Below, piece by piece: positions 27,951 through 36,717 of a DNA stretch of 64,000 nucleotides. The notes below the pieces were generated by a model. The model saw only the letters and a program-made list of their open reading frames with translations. It searched no databases and was not told the origin of the DNA. Origin of the DNA: Tritonibacter mobilis (GTDB lineage: Bacteria; Pseudomonadota; Alphaproteobacteria; Rhodobacterales; Rhodobacteraceae). The translations under genes were made by a program, and so were the position numbers. Numbering within the stretch: the first letter of the stretch is position 1; each line of letters opens with the position of its first letter. Location of the stretch: positions 124,001 through 188,000 of the forward strand of contig NZ_LNWY01000006.1 in NCBI RefSeq assembly GCF_001681715.1. Direction: 5' to 3'.

Positions 27951-28652
27951 ATGCCGGAACTGAGCCTCGCGGGTGAACCGGAAGTACGAGTGACTTTGCG
28001 CAGGTCTGCGCAGGCTCGCCGCATGTCTCTGCGGATCTCTTCGCTCGATGGGCGGGTAACCCTGACGCTGCCCAAACGGGTCTCCGAGCGGGAGGGGCGG
28101 GCATTTCTGCTGGAAAAGGAAGAATGGATCCGAGGTCATCTGGCGAAACAGCCAGAGCGGATTGATGTAGGCCCTGGGACGACCCTGCCCGTTGAGGGGC
28201 GAGAGGTGTCCATCCGTGTAGGTACAGGACGCCGTGTGATGCGCGAAAACGATATGCTACTGGTGCCGGAGCCCGCACCTGCGCGGCGGCTGCAGCGATA
28301 CTTGCGGGAATTGGCACGGGATCGGCTGGCTGCAGCGTCAGATCTTTATGCGGCCCGGCTCGGGAGCGGGTACACGAGCCTCACTCTGCGTGATACGCGG
28401 TCTCGCTGGGGGTCCTGTTCATCGACCGGGGGCTTGATGTACTCTTGGCGGCTCATTCTCGCCCCGCCTGAAATACTGAACTATGTCGCAGCGCATGAGG
28501 TTGCACATCTGCAAGAGATGAACCACTCGCGCGCATTCTGGGCTGTCGTTGAGAAAATACATGGCGATTACCGTGCGCAGCGCCGTTGGTTGCAGGGCGA
28601 AGGCAATGCGCTACACCGTTATCGTTTCGACGAGAGCGTCGAGGGGGATTGA
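27951..28652 (+). CDS. SprT/YgjP-like zinc metalloprotease (DUF45, M48-type)
   Basis: The 233-residue protein has the DUF45 signatures SRWGSCSSTGGLMYSWRL (about residues 151-168) and the zinc motif HEVAH at residues 182-186, with a further histidine at 192 in NHSRAFW. The family is predicted to be an intracellular metalloprotease of unknown substrate. ATG 27951 is preceded by GAGGAGG and is preferred over the earlier in-frame 27888. It is divergent from the FYDLN gene. Confidence 0.9.
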   Translation: MPELSLAGEPEVRVTLRRSAQARRMSLRISSLDGRVTLTLPKRVSEREGRAFLLEKEEWIRGHLAKQPERIDVGPGTTLPVEGREVSIRVGTGRRVMRENDMLLVPEPAPARRLQRYLRELARDRLAAASDLYAARLGSGYTSLTLRDTRSRWGSCSSTGGLMYSWRLILAPPEILNYVAAHEVAHLQEMNHSRAFWAVVEKIHGDYRAQRRWLQGEGNALHRYRFDESVEGD

Positions 28653-28665
28653 TCTTCCGATGATT

Positions 28666-28675
28666 TGTGATCACA
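28666..28675. promoter_or_regulatory. Palindromic operator candidate TGTGATCACA
   Basis: A perfect 10-bp palindrome lies 10 bases before the preferred start of the GntR gene. A 9-base match (TGTGATCAC) occurs at 33265-33273, in the promoter region of the dehydrogenase operon of the same cluster. This fits an autoregulatory GntR site, but TGATCA cores are not rare in this sequence. Confidence 0.35.
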
Positions 28676-28684
28676 TGCTGCGTC

Positions 28685-29347
28685 ATGGATAAGCTGCTGA
28701 CGGGCAATCGGCCCACTGCTGAAAATACGGGTTCCGCCCATGATCGCGTCTATCGCGCCTTACGAACCCGTATCATGCACGGGGCGATTGCACCGGGAGC
28801 GGCGCTGACCCTGCGCGGTATTGGCAAGGACTATGATGTCTCGATGACGCCCGCGCGAGAGGCAGTACGGCGATTGGTGGCAGAAGGGGCGCTCTTTTTG
28901 TCGTCGTCCGGGCGCGTGTCAACTCCGGAGTTGTCCAATGAGCGGATCGAAGAACTGGCCGCCCTGCGCGCTCTGATTGAGGTGGAGCTGGCCTCGCGTG
29001 CGCTACCGCGGGCGCATATGGCGTTGATAGACCGGTTGCAAGCGATCAATGGCACCGTGGCGGAGATGATCTCCAAACGCGACGCGGTGGGGTATATTCG
29101 GACCAATCTCGAATTTCACCGTACGCTCTATCTGCGTGCGCAGGCGCCTGCGATGCTGGCAATGGCGGAGACGGTCTGGTTGCAGTTGGGACCGACCATG
29201 CGGGCGCTTTATGGACGGTTGGGCCGAACTGAGCCACCGCAGAACCACAAGCTGATCATTGCCGCCTTGAAGGCGGGCGATGAGCCGGGGCTCAGGCTTG
29301 CGGTGCGCACCGATGTGACTCAAGGGCTTCGGCTGCTGGCAGGATAG
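28685..29347 (+). CDS. GntR-family transcriptional regulator (FCD domain)
   Basis: The 220-residue protein has a winged helix (about residues 20-85: SAHDRVYRALRTRIMHGAIAPG, then MTPAREAVRRLVAEGAL). An all-helical FCD ligand-binding domain follows, with the E-x-R-x-x-I/L-E segment LAALRALIEVELA and the N/D-xx-FHR motif NLEFHRTLY. FCD regulators usually sense small organic acids. It is the first gene of the accessory cluster, so it probably controls part of it. The start is uncertain: ATG 28685 or GTG 28667, neither with a clear ribosome-binding site. Confidence 0.9.
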   Translation: MDKLLTGNRPTAENTGSAHDRVYRALRTRIMHGAIAPGAALTLRGIGKDYDVSMTPAREAVRRLVAEGALFLSSSGRVSTPELSNERIEELAALRALIEVELASRALPRAHMALIDRLQAINGTVAEMISKRDAVGYIRTNLEFHRTLYLRAQAPAMLAMAETVWLQLGPTMRALYGRLGRTEPPQNHKLIIAALKAGDEPGLRLAVRTDVTQGLRLLAG

Positions 29348-29481
29348 GTTTTGTGCGCAGTGGCGTTCTTTTGAGATGTCCAACGCGTTCTCGCACGGGC
29401 AACGTTGCGCTGCCGAACTGTGTCTTGTGAAGATCGCGTGATCTGTGCAGTCTCCGATCAGGAGCAGCGAGTGAGGATATG

Positions 29482-30264
29482 ATGCGCGCCAACCCACTGA
29501 GACGAAGCCTGCTGCCCGCCGTGCGCAGTTTGTTTGAGGCAGATCCCGATTTGCGTGTGGTCTACGGCTATGATCCGCAACAGATTTCAGATGTTCCGTC
29601 GCTCCTTGCCACTGTTCTTGCTTCCTGCATGCCAGAGACAGAACTCCGAGATCTGGTGCGCCGCACAGCGGCAGATATCTTTGCGTGCTCGGCCGAATTG
29701 GTGGAGGTTGTTCTCGACGATCTCCTTGCCACGACCGCGCGGGATGAGGCGCCCGGAGGGGCTGCGCAGGTACTGCATATGGCGCATGGGTTTCAGGCGC
29801 TGTTGTCTTACCGTCTGACCCGCGCGTTGTGGACCGCTGGACGTGAGCCGCTGGCGCTGGGTTTGAAGTTACAATTCACCCGCGCGCTTTCCGTCGAGAT
29901 CTGGCCACAGGCCACGATAGGTCGCGGGGTTTGGGTGGATCATGGGCTTGGGCTGGTGATCGGCCAGACCACTGTGATCGAGGATGATGTGTCTCTTTGG
30001 CATGGCGTGACCTTGGGGTCGAATTTTGTCGATATGGGAGACGCCCGTCACCCGATTTTGCGGCGCGGTGTCGTCGTCGGAGCCGGGGCGACGATCCTCG
30101 GGCCGGTGGAAATCGGCGCAGGCGCGACCATCGCTGCCGGAGCGGTGGTGACGCGCGATGTGCCTGCGGGTCATGTTGTCACCGGGCCGCGCGCGCAAGA
30201 TCGCGGGTCGGCGCGGTTTGCCGGCTTCACATCATTAGAACAGCTTAGGGGAGAGGGTGCATGA
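29482..30264 (+). CDS. cysE: Serine O-acetyltransferase homologue (CysE-like)
   Basis: Left-handed beta-helix acetyltransferase. The ~260-residue protein has the SATase N-terminal helical domain (about residues 1-140) and HGFQALLSYRLTRALW. The hexapeptide-repeat domain follows, with WPQATIGRGVWVDHGLGLVIGQ, DDVSLWHGVTLG and VVVGAGATILGPVEIGAGATIAAGAVV. The canonical product is O-acetylserine for cysteine synthesis. Here it is translationally coupled by ATGA overlap to a glyoxalase-like gene inside a catabolic-looking cluster, with no cysteine synthase adjacent. It may be a dedicated paralogue. ATG 29482 has GAGG at 5 bases; ATG 29479 is the adjacent alternative. Confidence 0.87.
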   Translation: MRANPLRRSLLPAVRSLFEADPDLRVVYGYDPQQISDVPSLLATVLASCMPETELRDLVRRTAADIFACSAELVEVVLDDLLATTARDEAPGGAAQVLHMAHGFQALLSYRLTRALWTAGREPLALGLKLQFTRALSVEIWPQATIGRGVWVDHGLGLVIGQTTVIEDDVSLWHGVTLGSNFVDMGDARHPILRRGVVVGAGATILGPVEIGAGATIAAGAVVTRDVPAGHVVTGPRAQDRGSARFAGFTSLEQLRGEGA

Positions 30265-31154
30265 GTTCGCTTGGTATTGATCACCCGTTGGTGTGCGTGC
30301 GCGATCTGCCGATGATGCGCAAAACCTACTGCAGCCTTGGGTTTTTGATGAAACCGCCGGGAATGCACCCGTGGGGCACCTCTACGGCACTGGTCATTTT
30401 TCGCGATCAACTGCTGGAACTGGTGGGGATTCAGGATGAAAACCTGCTCGACACATATGCTGCGGGTGAATTCTGTTTCGGGCGTCACGTGCAGCATTGG
30501 CTGGCAGAGCGCGAAGGGGTTTGCCTCTCGGCGCTGAACTCCCGCGATGCGGCGGCGGATGAAGCGCGCGTCGTAGCACAGGGGGGCACCTGTGAGGGCA
30601 CCATTGAGTTTGGGCGCGATGTGATACGCGATGACGGCACACCGGACCGCACCAAAACCACGCTCAAGATATTCACGCGGGCAGGGTTGCCCCGGCTCAG
30701 CATGTTCGCCTGTCAGCAACACCGCCGTGACCTGATTGAATTTCCGGACTGGATGGACCATCCCAATGGAGCTCACGGCTTCGCTTCTGCAACCATCCTG
30801 GCGGAACCTGACGCCCAGCCTGCGGTGCGCGATTGGCTGGCGGTTTTGCACGGCGCGGATGCCGTTCGGGACACCGACTGGGGCTTTGCGGTCGCGACCG
30901 CGAACGGTGATTGGCGCGTTGTCAGCCGCGCCACTGCGCCCATGCTCTTTGGTGCGTTGCCGGATGAACTAGCCCCAGATGGTGCGCCATCTGTCATCTC
31001 GCTGGATATCCGGTGCGAGTCGCTGTCCCGGTTGCGCCCCTTTATTGCAGCTGCGAATTTTGCCTCTCGTGAGGTTGACGGTGCGCTGGTCCTCGGCGAC
31101 GTCACGCGTCTGGGCGGCATCCTGCTGAGCTTTCAAGAAATACCAAAGACCTGA
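30261..31154 (+). CDS. Glyoxalase-like (VOC superfamily) protein
   Basis: The 297-residue protein begins SSLGIDHPLVCVRDLPMMRKTYCSLGFLM, the typical first beta-alpha-beta module of VOC enzymes with a His metal ligand candidate (IDH). A second half follows with HPNGAHGFASATILAEP. Overall it resembles the PF13468 'glyoxalase-like domain' group, whose reactions are mostly unknown. The ATG overlaps the cysE stop, and the gene ends 8 bases before the M20 amidohydrolase, so all three are probably co-translated. Substrate cannot be assigned. Confidence 0.82.
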   Translation: MSSLGIDHPLVCVRDLPMMRKTYCSLGFLMKPPGMHPWGTSTALVIFRDQLLELVGIQDENLLDTYAAGEFCFGRHVQHWLAEREGVCLSALNSRDAAADEARVVAQGGTCEGTIEFGRDVIRDDGTPDRTKTTLKIFTRAGLPRLSMFACQQHRRDLIEFPDWMDHPNGAHGFASATILAEPDAQPAVRDWLAVLHGADAVRDTDWGFAVATANGDWRVVSRATAPMLFGALPDELAPDGAPSVISLDIRCESLSRLRPFIAAANFASREVDGALVLGDVTRLGGILLSFQEIPKT

Positions 31155-31162
31155 GAGATACC

Positions 31163-32302
31163 ATGTTCGACACTTCGCACATCAATGACGCCATCGCCTT
31201 GCGCCGCGACCTTCACCGCCACCCGGAACTGGGGTTTGAGGAGCACCGCACCTCCGAAAAAATCGCAACGCTTCTGGGGGAATGGGGGTGGCGAGTGCAT
31301 CGCGGCTTGGCCGGCACCGGCGTGGTGGCCCAAATGGGGCAGGGCGCGCCGGCGATTGGTCTGCGCGCCGATATCGACGCACTGCCCATGGATGAGGCCA
31401 CGGGGCTGGATTATGCGTCTGGCACACCGGGCAAGATGCATGCCTGCGGTCATGACGGGCACACCGCGATGCTGCTGCTGGCAGCGCGAAAGATCGCTGA
31501 GGAAGGTGTAAAACAAGGCACCGTGACACTGATCTTCCAGCCCGCCGAAGAAAATGACGGTGGCGCGCGGGTGATGATCGAACAGGGTTTGTTTCGTGAA
31601 TTTCCGGTCGATCAGGTCTATGGCATTCACAACTGGCCGGGGCTTGCAACGGGGCGCATGGTGGCGCGCGATGACAAGATGATGGCGGCCTTTGCGGTCT
31701 TTGAAATTGAGGTGGCCGGACGTGGCGGGCACGGGGCGATGCCAGAACAGTCGGACGGGGTAATTGCAGCTGCGGCGGCAATGGCGTCGGCCTTGCAGGA
31801 AATCCCGGCGCGGTCCCTCTCTCCGCTGGAGCCGGGCGTGGTGTCGGTGACGCAAATCCACTCTGGCTCGGCATGGAATGTTTGCCCGGACCGGGCGGTG
31901 TTGCGCGGCACAGCGCGCTGGTTTGATCCTGCGGCGGGCGACACCATTGAGGCCCGCATAAAAGAGGTCGCAAATGCCTGTGCTGCCGCGCAGGGCTGCG
32001 CGGCGCGTATCGACTATCAGCGCCGCTATCCGGCGACGATCAATTCCGCCGCTGAGGCCGCTGTGGCGCGTGACGTTGCCGCCGAGATGGGGCTAGATAC
32101 CGCAACTGCGGCCCCCAGCATGGCATCAGAAGATTTTGCCTTTATGCTCAATGAAGTGCCCGGAGCCTATATCTGGCTTGGGGCTGCGCGTGAGGGTGAA
32201 AATCCGGGGCTGCATTCGGCGAAGTTCGATTTCAACGACGCGGTGCTTCCGGTTGGTGCAGAGTTTTGGGTGCGTCTGGTACGGCGTGTCTTGGCGGCCT
32301 GA
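31163..32302 (+). CDS. M20 family amidohydrolase (peptidase M20D)
   Basis: Metal-dependent deacylase/amidohydrolase of the hippurate hydrolase / N-acyl-amino-acid hydrolase group. The 379-residue protein has LRRDLHRHPELGFEEHRTS at the N-terminus and the metal motif HACGHDGHT (H93-H100 region, with C95 typical of M20D). It also has FQPAEENDGGARVMIEQG, a dimerisation domain with GRGGHGAMPEQSDGV, and MASEDFAFML near the end. Family members hydrolyse N-acyl, indole-acetyl or aminobenzoyl amino acids. It shares one base with the LysR start and is probably the initiating hydrolase of the cluster. Confidence 0.93.
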   Translation: MFDTSHINDAIALRRDLHRHPELGFEEHRTSEKIATLLGEWGWRVHRGLAGTGVVAQMGQGAPAIGLRADIDALPMDEATGLDYASGTPGKMHACGHDGHTAMLLLAARKIAEEGVKQGTVTLIFQPAEENDGGARVMIEQGLFREFPVDQVYGIHNWPGLATGRMVARDDKMMAAFAVFEIEVAGRGGHGAMPEQSDGVIAAAAAMASALQEIPARSLSPLEPGVVSVTQIHSGSAWNVCPDRAVLRGTARWFDPAAGDTIEARIKEVANACAAAQGCAARIDYQRRYPATINSAAEAAVARDVAAEMGLDTATAAPSMASEDFAFMLNEVPGAYIWLGAAREGENPGLHSAKFDFNDAVLPVGAEFWVRLVRRVLAA

Positions 32303-33210
32303 TGGACGCGCTAGAGACCAAATTCCTGCGCGAATTCCTCGCGGTAGCGCATGAAGGCTCGATCCGCCGCGCGGCGGATCGCCTGAATGTTGTCCCATCG
32401 GCAATTTCGCGCAAAATCGCCGAGGCTGAGGCGCGGCTTGGGGTCACCCTGTTTGAACGCAGCTCCAAAGGCGTCGCTTTGACCGAAGCCGGAGAGCTGC
32501 TGCGCGAACACGCCCAGCATATGCGCGACGAGCAGACCTATCTTTTGGACCAGATCGGTCATTTTCGTGATGGACGTAGCCAGATCGTGCGGATCGCAAC
32601 CGGTGAGGGCTTTGCTGCGGACCTGATGGAGAACGGCCTGCTGGGCCTGACACGCGCGCATCCCGAGCTGCGTTTCGTCATTGATCATGCGGGCACGGAT
32701 GAGCTGCAGCGCAAGGTCATAGAAGGCGAAAGCGATATCGGTATCGCCTATAATCCGCTGATGACGGAGGCAACGCGGTCGCTGGCCCATTCGCGGCAAT
32801 CCCTTTGTGCGATCGTGCCGCGCAACTCGCCGCTCGCAGAACGAACGAGTGTGAGCCTGGCCGAGGTGCTGGAGCATCCGGTGGCTATGCTCAATACAGG
32901 CTATGCGATCCGCCATCTCGTTGGGCAGGCGGCAGCAGATCGCGGGCTGGCGCTGCGGGTGCAGGTGGAGACGGCCTCAATCCCGCTGTTGATCCGTTAT
33001 GTCTGCGCAGGCGTCGGGGTGAGCTTTCTGCCGCGCTTTTCCGCAACCAGTCAGGCCGAACGGGGCGATCTGGCGGTGCTTGATATTGAGGAAACCTCGC
33101 TTCAGCAGGTCAGTACGCATCTGATGGTGCGCGCCCGTCGCCGCCTGCCAAGGTCCGTTGCGCTGGTGGCGCGACATCTTGCCGAAAATATGCTGGCGTT
33201 TCGCAACTGA
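32302..33210 (+). CDS. LysR-family transcriptional regulator
   Basis: The 302-residue protein has an N-terminal winged helix (KFLREFLAVAHEGSIRRAADRL then PSAISRKIAEAEARLGVTLFERS) and a periplasmic-binding-like effector domain. ATG 32302 overlaps the M20 stop by one base (TGATG), an unusual position for a LysR gene, which is more often divergent from its targets. The following dehydrogenase operon begins 128 bp downstream, so it may act on that promoter. A longer frame from 32266 is rejected because it would overlap M20 further. Confidence 0.93.
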   Translation: MDALETKFLREFLAVAHEGSIRRAADRLNVVPSAISRKIAEAEARLGVTLFERSSKGVALTEAGELLREHAQHMRDEQTYLLDQIGHFRDGRSQIVRIATGEGFAADLMENGLLGLTRAHPELRFVIDHAGTDELQRKVIEGESDIGIAYNPLMTEATRSLAHSRQSLCAIVPRNSPLAERTSVSLAEVLEHPVAMLNTGYAIRHLVGQAAADRGLALRVQVETASIPLLIRYVCAGVGVSFLPRFSATSQAERGDLAVLDIEETSLQQVSTHLMVRARRRLPRSVALVARHLAENMLAFRN

Positions 33211-33219
33211 CGGGCTCCT

Positions 33220-33273
33220 GCGTTGCCGCAAGAGCAACGCACTGTGCGCGAATGCCACTCTTCCTGTGATCAC
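33220..33273 (+). promoter_or_regulatory. Regulatory region before the dehydrogenase operon
   Basis: The 128-bp gap contains a 7-bp hairpin GCGTTGC/GCAACGC (33220-33240) and TGTGATCAC (33265-33273), the latter shared with the GntR upstream palindrome. No unambiguous -35/-10 pair was identified. Confidence 0.35.
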
Positions 33274-33338
33274 CTTGACTGCGGTTTCCTGATGTGAAGG
33301 GCCCGGTATAGGCGCAACACAATAGGAAGCAGACACAT

Positions 33339-34250
33339 ATGGCAGCGACGAACGGCACGCGGGCAGGGGTTATCGGCCTTGGCGCAATGGGATTGGGGAT
33401 GGCCACCAGCCTCCTGAAAGCAGGATTCACTGTGGTGGGATTTGACCCTGCAGATCCGGCGCGCGAAGGCGCCACCGATGCGGGTGTGACCACTGTCGAG
33501 ACCACCGATGCAGTCTTTGCGGATGCAGATGTGATCGTATTGTCCCTGCCAACCGCGCAGCATGTTCAGACGGTTGTTCAATCGGCTCTGGGCGCAAATC
33601 TGTTGGCACAGGGACAGGTTACGAAGATCATCATCGATACCTCCACCTCTGAGGCGGCGATCAGCCGTGCGCTCTCTGCGGAATTGTCGGCGGCTGGCCA
33701 TGGGTTTTTGGACGCACCCGTCAGTGGTGGCCCCGCTGGCGCGGCCTCCGGTCAGCTTTCGGTCATGCTTGGTGGTGCGGCGCAATGGGTCCAGGCGGCG
33801 ATGCCCGCGTTAGAGGCCATGGCCGCAAAGATCATGCATGTCGGCCCCAGTGGCGCGGGCAATGTCGCCAAGCTCGTGAACAATATGCTGGTCGCCAATC
33901 ACATGGTCACCACACTGGAAGCCCTGCGTCTGGGAGAGGCTGCAGGCGTCCACGCAGAAGAGATGCTGAAGGTCGTAAATGCCGCTACGGGCCGCAGCGC
34001 GATCTCGGAAATCCATTACCCAAATTGGGTGCTGCCGCGCAGTTTTGACAGCGGGTTCTCCACTGGCTTGATGCGCAAGGATCTGCGACTGGCCCGCGAA
34101 TTGGCGGCGGAGGCCGGGGTGGCAACGCCCGTGGCCGACCTCGCTGCAACGCTTTGGGCCGAAGGTCACTCCGGCCTGAAGGATAGCGATGATTTTATGC
34201 TCATGGGGGACCCAGAGGTCGATCGCCTGAGCGCGAAGGAGAAGAATTGA
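33339..34250 (+). CDS. NAD(P)-dependent beta-hydroxyacid dehydrogenase (3-hydroxyisobutyrate dehydrogenase-like)
   Basis: The 303-residue protein is a GarR/MmsB-type dehydrogenase. It has the Rossmann motif GVIGLGAMGLGMATSLLKAGF at the N-terminus, the substrate-binding DAPVSGGPAGAASGQLSVM, and the catalytic lysine K178 in GAGNVAKLVNNML. Such enzymes oxidise beta-hydroxyacids to semialdehydes. The aldehyde dehydrogenase gene overlaps its stop, which suggests sequential oxidation of a hydroxyacid via a semialdehyde. AGGAAG lies before the ATG. Confidence 0.9.
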   Translation: MAATNGTRAGVIGLGAMGLGMATSLLKAGFTVVGFDPADPAREGATDAGVTTVETTDAVFADADVIVLSLPTAQHVQTVVQSALGANLLAQGQVTKIIIDTSTSEAAISRALSAELSAAGHGFLDAPVSGGPAGAASGQLSVMLGGAAQWVQAAMPALEAMAAKIMHVGPSGAGNVAKLVNNMLVANHMVTTLEALRLGEAAGVHAEEMLKVVNAATGRSAISEIHYPNWVLPRSFDSGFSTGLMRKDLRLARELAAEAGVATPVADLAATLWAEGHSGLKDSDDFMLMGDPEVDRLSAKEKN

Positions 34251-35785
34251 TGACACAGGATATGATCGATACGTCAGCCCGCGTTGCGGATCTGCTGCAC
34301 GAACTGACCGGCTCGGCGGAGGTGCAATCCTATGTGGGCGGCGCACTTGTACCCGGAACGGGCGCAGAGCTGGAACTGACCGACCCGGCCACTGGTGCGG
34401 TTTTTGCCCGCTACCGTGATGCAGGCGCTAAGGTTGTGGCACGCGCAGCAGAGGCCGCCAAAGCAGCGCAAAAGGAATGGTACGCCAAGACCGCATCAGA
34501 GCGCGGGCGCATCCTGTTTGAGATCGGACGCCAAATCCGCCAGCACGCCACGGCCCTCTCGGAGCTTGAGGCGCTGTCGTCCGGGCGGCCCGTGCGCGAC
34601 ACTGGCGGTGAGCCTGCGCGGATGGCAGAGATGTTTGAGTATTACGCGGGCTGGTGTGACAAAATCACCGGCGATGTGATCCCGGTTCCCTCAAGCCATC
34701 TGAACTACACCCGCCAAGAACCGCTTGGCGTGGTGGCGCAGATCACACCGTGGAACGCCCCGCTCTTTACCTGCTGCTGGCAGGTTGCCCCTGCGATTTG
34801 TGCGGGCAACGCGGTGATGATCAAACCCTCAGAGCTGACGCCGCTGACCTCGGTGGTGATCGGCATCCTGTGCGAAAAAGCCGGCGCTCCCAAGGGACTA
34901 GTCAATGTGATTGCGGGCGATGGTCCGGGATCGGGTCAGGCGATGATCGACAACCCCGAGACTGCTTTGGTGGTCTTTGTAGGATCTGCAGAGGCAGGTA
35001 GTAAGATCGCGGCTGCGGCCGCCAAGCGTCTGATCCCCTCGGTGCTGGAGCTAGGTGGCAAGTCGGCCAACATCGTCTTTGACGATGCCGATATCGACCG
35101 AGCCGTCGTGGGCGCGCAGGCGGCGATCTTTGCCTCCTGTGGGCAAAGCTGCGTCGCAGGCTCGCGCCTCTTGGTGCACCGCTCGGTACAGGCCGAGGTG
35201 GTTGATAAACTCGCGACCGCTGCCGCCCGTATCCCGGTGGGCGTGCCGATGGACCCGATGACGCAAGTGGGGCCAGTCAACAACCTGCGTCAATGGAGCA
35301 AGATCGACGCAATGGTGAAAGAGGCCACCGCGGCAGGCGCACGGATCGCAAGCGGCGGGAGCAAGCCAGATGCGCTCTCTTCCTGCGGCGGATTCTTCTA
35401 TGCGCCCACCGTTCTGGATGGGGTGACGCCGCAGATGGAGATCGCCAATGAGGAAGTCTTTGGCCCTGTGGTCTCGGTTCTGCCCTTCGATGACGAAGAA
35501 GAGGCCGTGAACCTTGCCAATGCCACGCCCTATGGCTTGGCGGGGGCAGTCTGGACGCGCGACGTGGGGCGGGCGCACCGGGTGGCGGCGAACGTGCGCG
35601 CGGGCACCTTCTGGATCAACAGTTACAAGACCATCAACGTGATGTCGCCCTTTGGTGGGTTTGGCCGCTCCGGCTATGGCCGCTCATCCGGGCGTGAGGC
35701 GCTTGCGGCCTATACACAGACCAAATCAGTCTGGGTCGAAACGTCCGAAAACCCGGTGCAGGGCTTTGGCTACGCCCCCGGATAA
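34250..35785 (+). CDS. NAD(P)-dependent aldehyde dehydrogenase
   Basis: ALDH superfamily enzyme that oxidises an aldehyde to a carboxylic acid. The 511-residue protein has ITPWNAPLFTCCWQVAPAI, the general base E267 in LELGGKSANIVFDDAD, and the nucleophile C301 in SCGQSCVAGSRL. The C-terminal EEVFGPVVSVLPF and NSYKTINVMSPFGGFGRSGYGR segments are typical of betaine/vanillin-type ALDHs. It starts at ATG 34250, sharing one base with the dehydrogenase stop. The natural aldehyde is unknown; context suggests the product of the preceding dehydrogenase. Confidence 0.93.
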   Translation: MTQDMIDTSARVADLLHELTGSAEVQSYVGGALVPGTGAELELTDPATGAVFARYRDAGAKVVARAAEAAKAAQKEWYAKTASERGRILFEIGRQIRQHATALSELEALSSGRPVRDTGGEPARMAEMFEYYAGWCDKITGDVIPVPSSHLNYTRQEPLGVVAQITPWNAPLFTCCWQVAPAICAGNAVMIKPSELTPLTSVVIGILCEKAGAPKGLVNVIAGDGPGSGQAMIDNPETALVVFVGSAEAGSKIAAAAAKRLIPSVLELGGKSANIVFDDADIDRAVVGAQAAIFASCGQSCVAGSRLLVHRSVQAEVVDKLATAAARIPVGVPMDPMTQVGPVNNLRQWSKIDAMVKEATAAGARIASGGSKPDALSSCGGFFYAPTVLDGVTPQMEIANEEVFGPVVSVLPFDDEEEAVNLANATPYGLAGAVWTRDVGRAHRVAANVRAGTFWINSYKTINVMSPFGGFGRSGYGRSSGREALAAYTQTKSVWVETSENPVQGFGYAPG

Positions 35786-35893
35786 AATCCTAACAAGAAA
35801 CACTAAATGGGGCCTCAAACCCGGCGGCCCCATTGTCAAAACCAAATGCCCCGGTCAGAAGGGCGCAAATGGAACCAACGGAAGGTATAATCC

Positions 35894-36715
35894 ATGGATA
35901 TCAAGGACATCGTGTTAGACTGGCGATTGCATCTCAGCGCAATTGTCATCACCGTAATCGCTGAGGCGATCGGCGTCATTAAGGTGCCGATTGGCTTTGG
36001 TGCGATCCTGCTTTTGCCGCTGCTCTACGCCTTTGTGTTGGGGCTGTTGATCAACCCGAATGTGGTCAGCGCGGCCAAGGTCTGGATCAAAGATCGAGAC
36101 GTGAAGGCGGCTTCGCCAATGATCGTGATCGCCATCATGCCCTTTATTGCGAAATTCGGCACGATCATCGGCCCGTCGATGGAAACCATCATCGCTGCAG
36201 GTCCGGCGTTGATCCTGCAAGAGCTGGGCAACCTCGCGACGATTATTCTGGCATTCCCTGTTGCGGTGCTGGTGCTGCGCATGGGGCGCGAGTCGATTGG
36301 GGCGTGTTTCTCCGTCGCGCGCGAGCCCAATATTGCGATTATCGCGGATAAATACGGTCTCAAAAGCCAAGAGGGCGCGGGCGTCATGGGGGTCTATGTG
36401 ATCGGCACGCTTTTTGGCACTTTTATCTTTGCCATTCTCGCATCGATCCTCGCTACAACTGGGATGTTCTCAATTGAGGCTCTGGCCATGGCTTGTGGCA
36501 TTGGCTCGGGCTCAATGATGGCAGCTTGTTCCGGTGCACTGGTGAGCGCCGTGCCAGAGATGAAAGATCAGATTCTCGCATTGGCCGGGGCCAGCAACGT
36601 GCTGACCTATGCCACCGGCATGTATCTCTGTGTGTTCGTGGCATTGCCCGTGACGGAGAAACTCTATGACTGGCTCGGGTCAGACAAAAACGCAGCCCCT
36701 CAGGCGGGAGAATAA
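35894..36715 (+). CDS. DUF3100 family membrane protein (putative transporter)
   Basis: The 273-residue hydrophobic protein has about eight to nine membrane segments and small-residue-rich loops such as GIGSGSMMAACSGALVSAVPE and ASNVLTYATGMYLC. It matches the DUF3100 family by overall pattern; family function is not established. Co-location with an M20 hydrolase and oxidising enzymes suggests substrate uptake or product export. A GGAAGG site precedes ATG 35894, which lies 108 bp after the ALDH. It is followed after 2 bases by a second membrane protein, probably its partner. Confidence 0.75.
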   Translation: MDIKDIVLDWRLHLSAIVITVIAEAIGVIKVPIGFGAILLLPLLYAFVLGLLINPNVVSAAKVWIKDRDVKAASPMIVIAIMPFIAKFGTIIGPSMETIIAAGPALILQELGNLATIILAFPVAVLVLRMGRESIGACFSVAREPNIAIIADKYGLKSQEGAGVMGVYVIGTLFGTFIFAILASILATTGMFSIEALAMACGIGSGSMMAACSGALVSAVPEMKDQILALAGASNVLTYATGMYLCVFVALPVTEKLYDWLGSDKNAAPQAGE

Positions 36716-36717
36716 TC

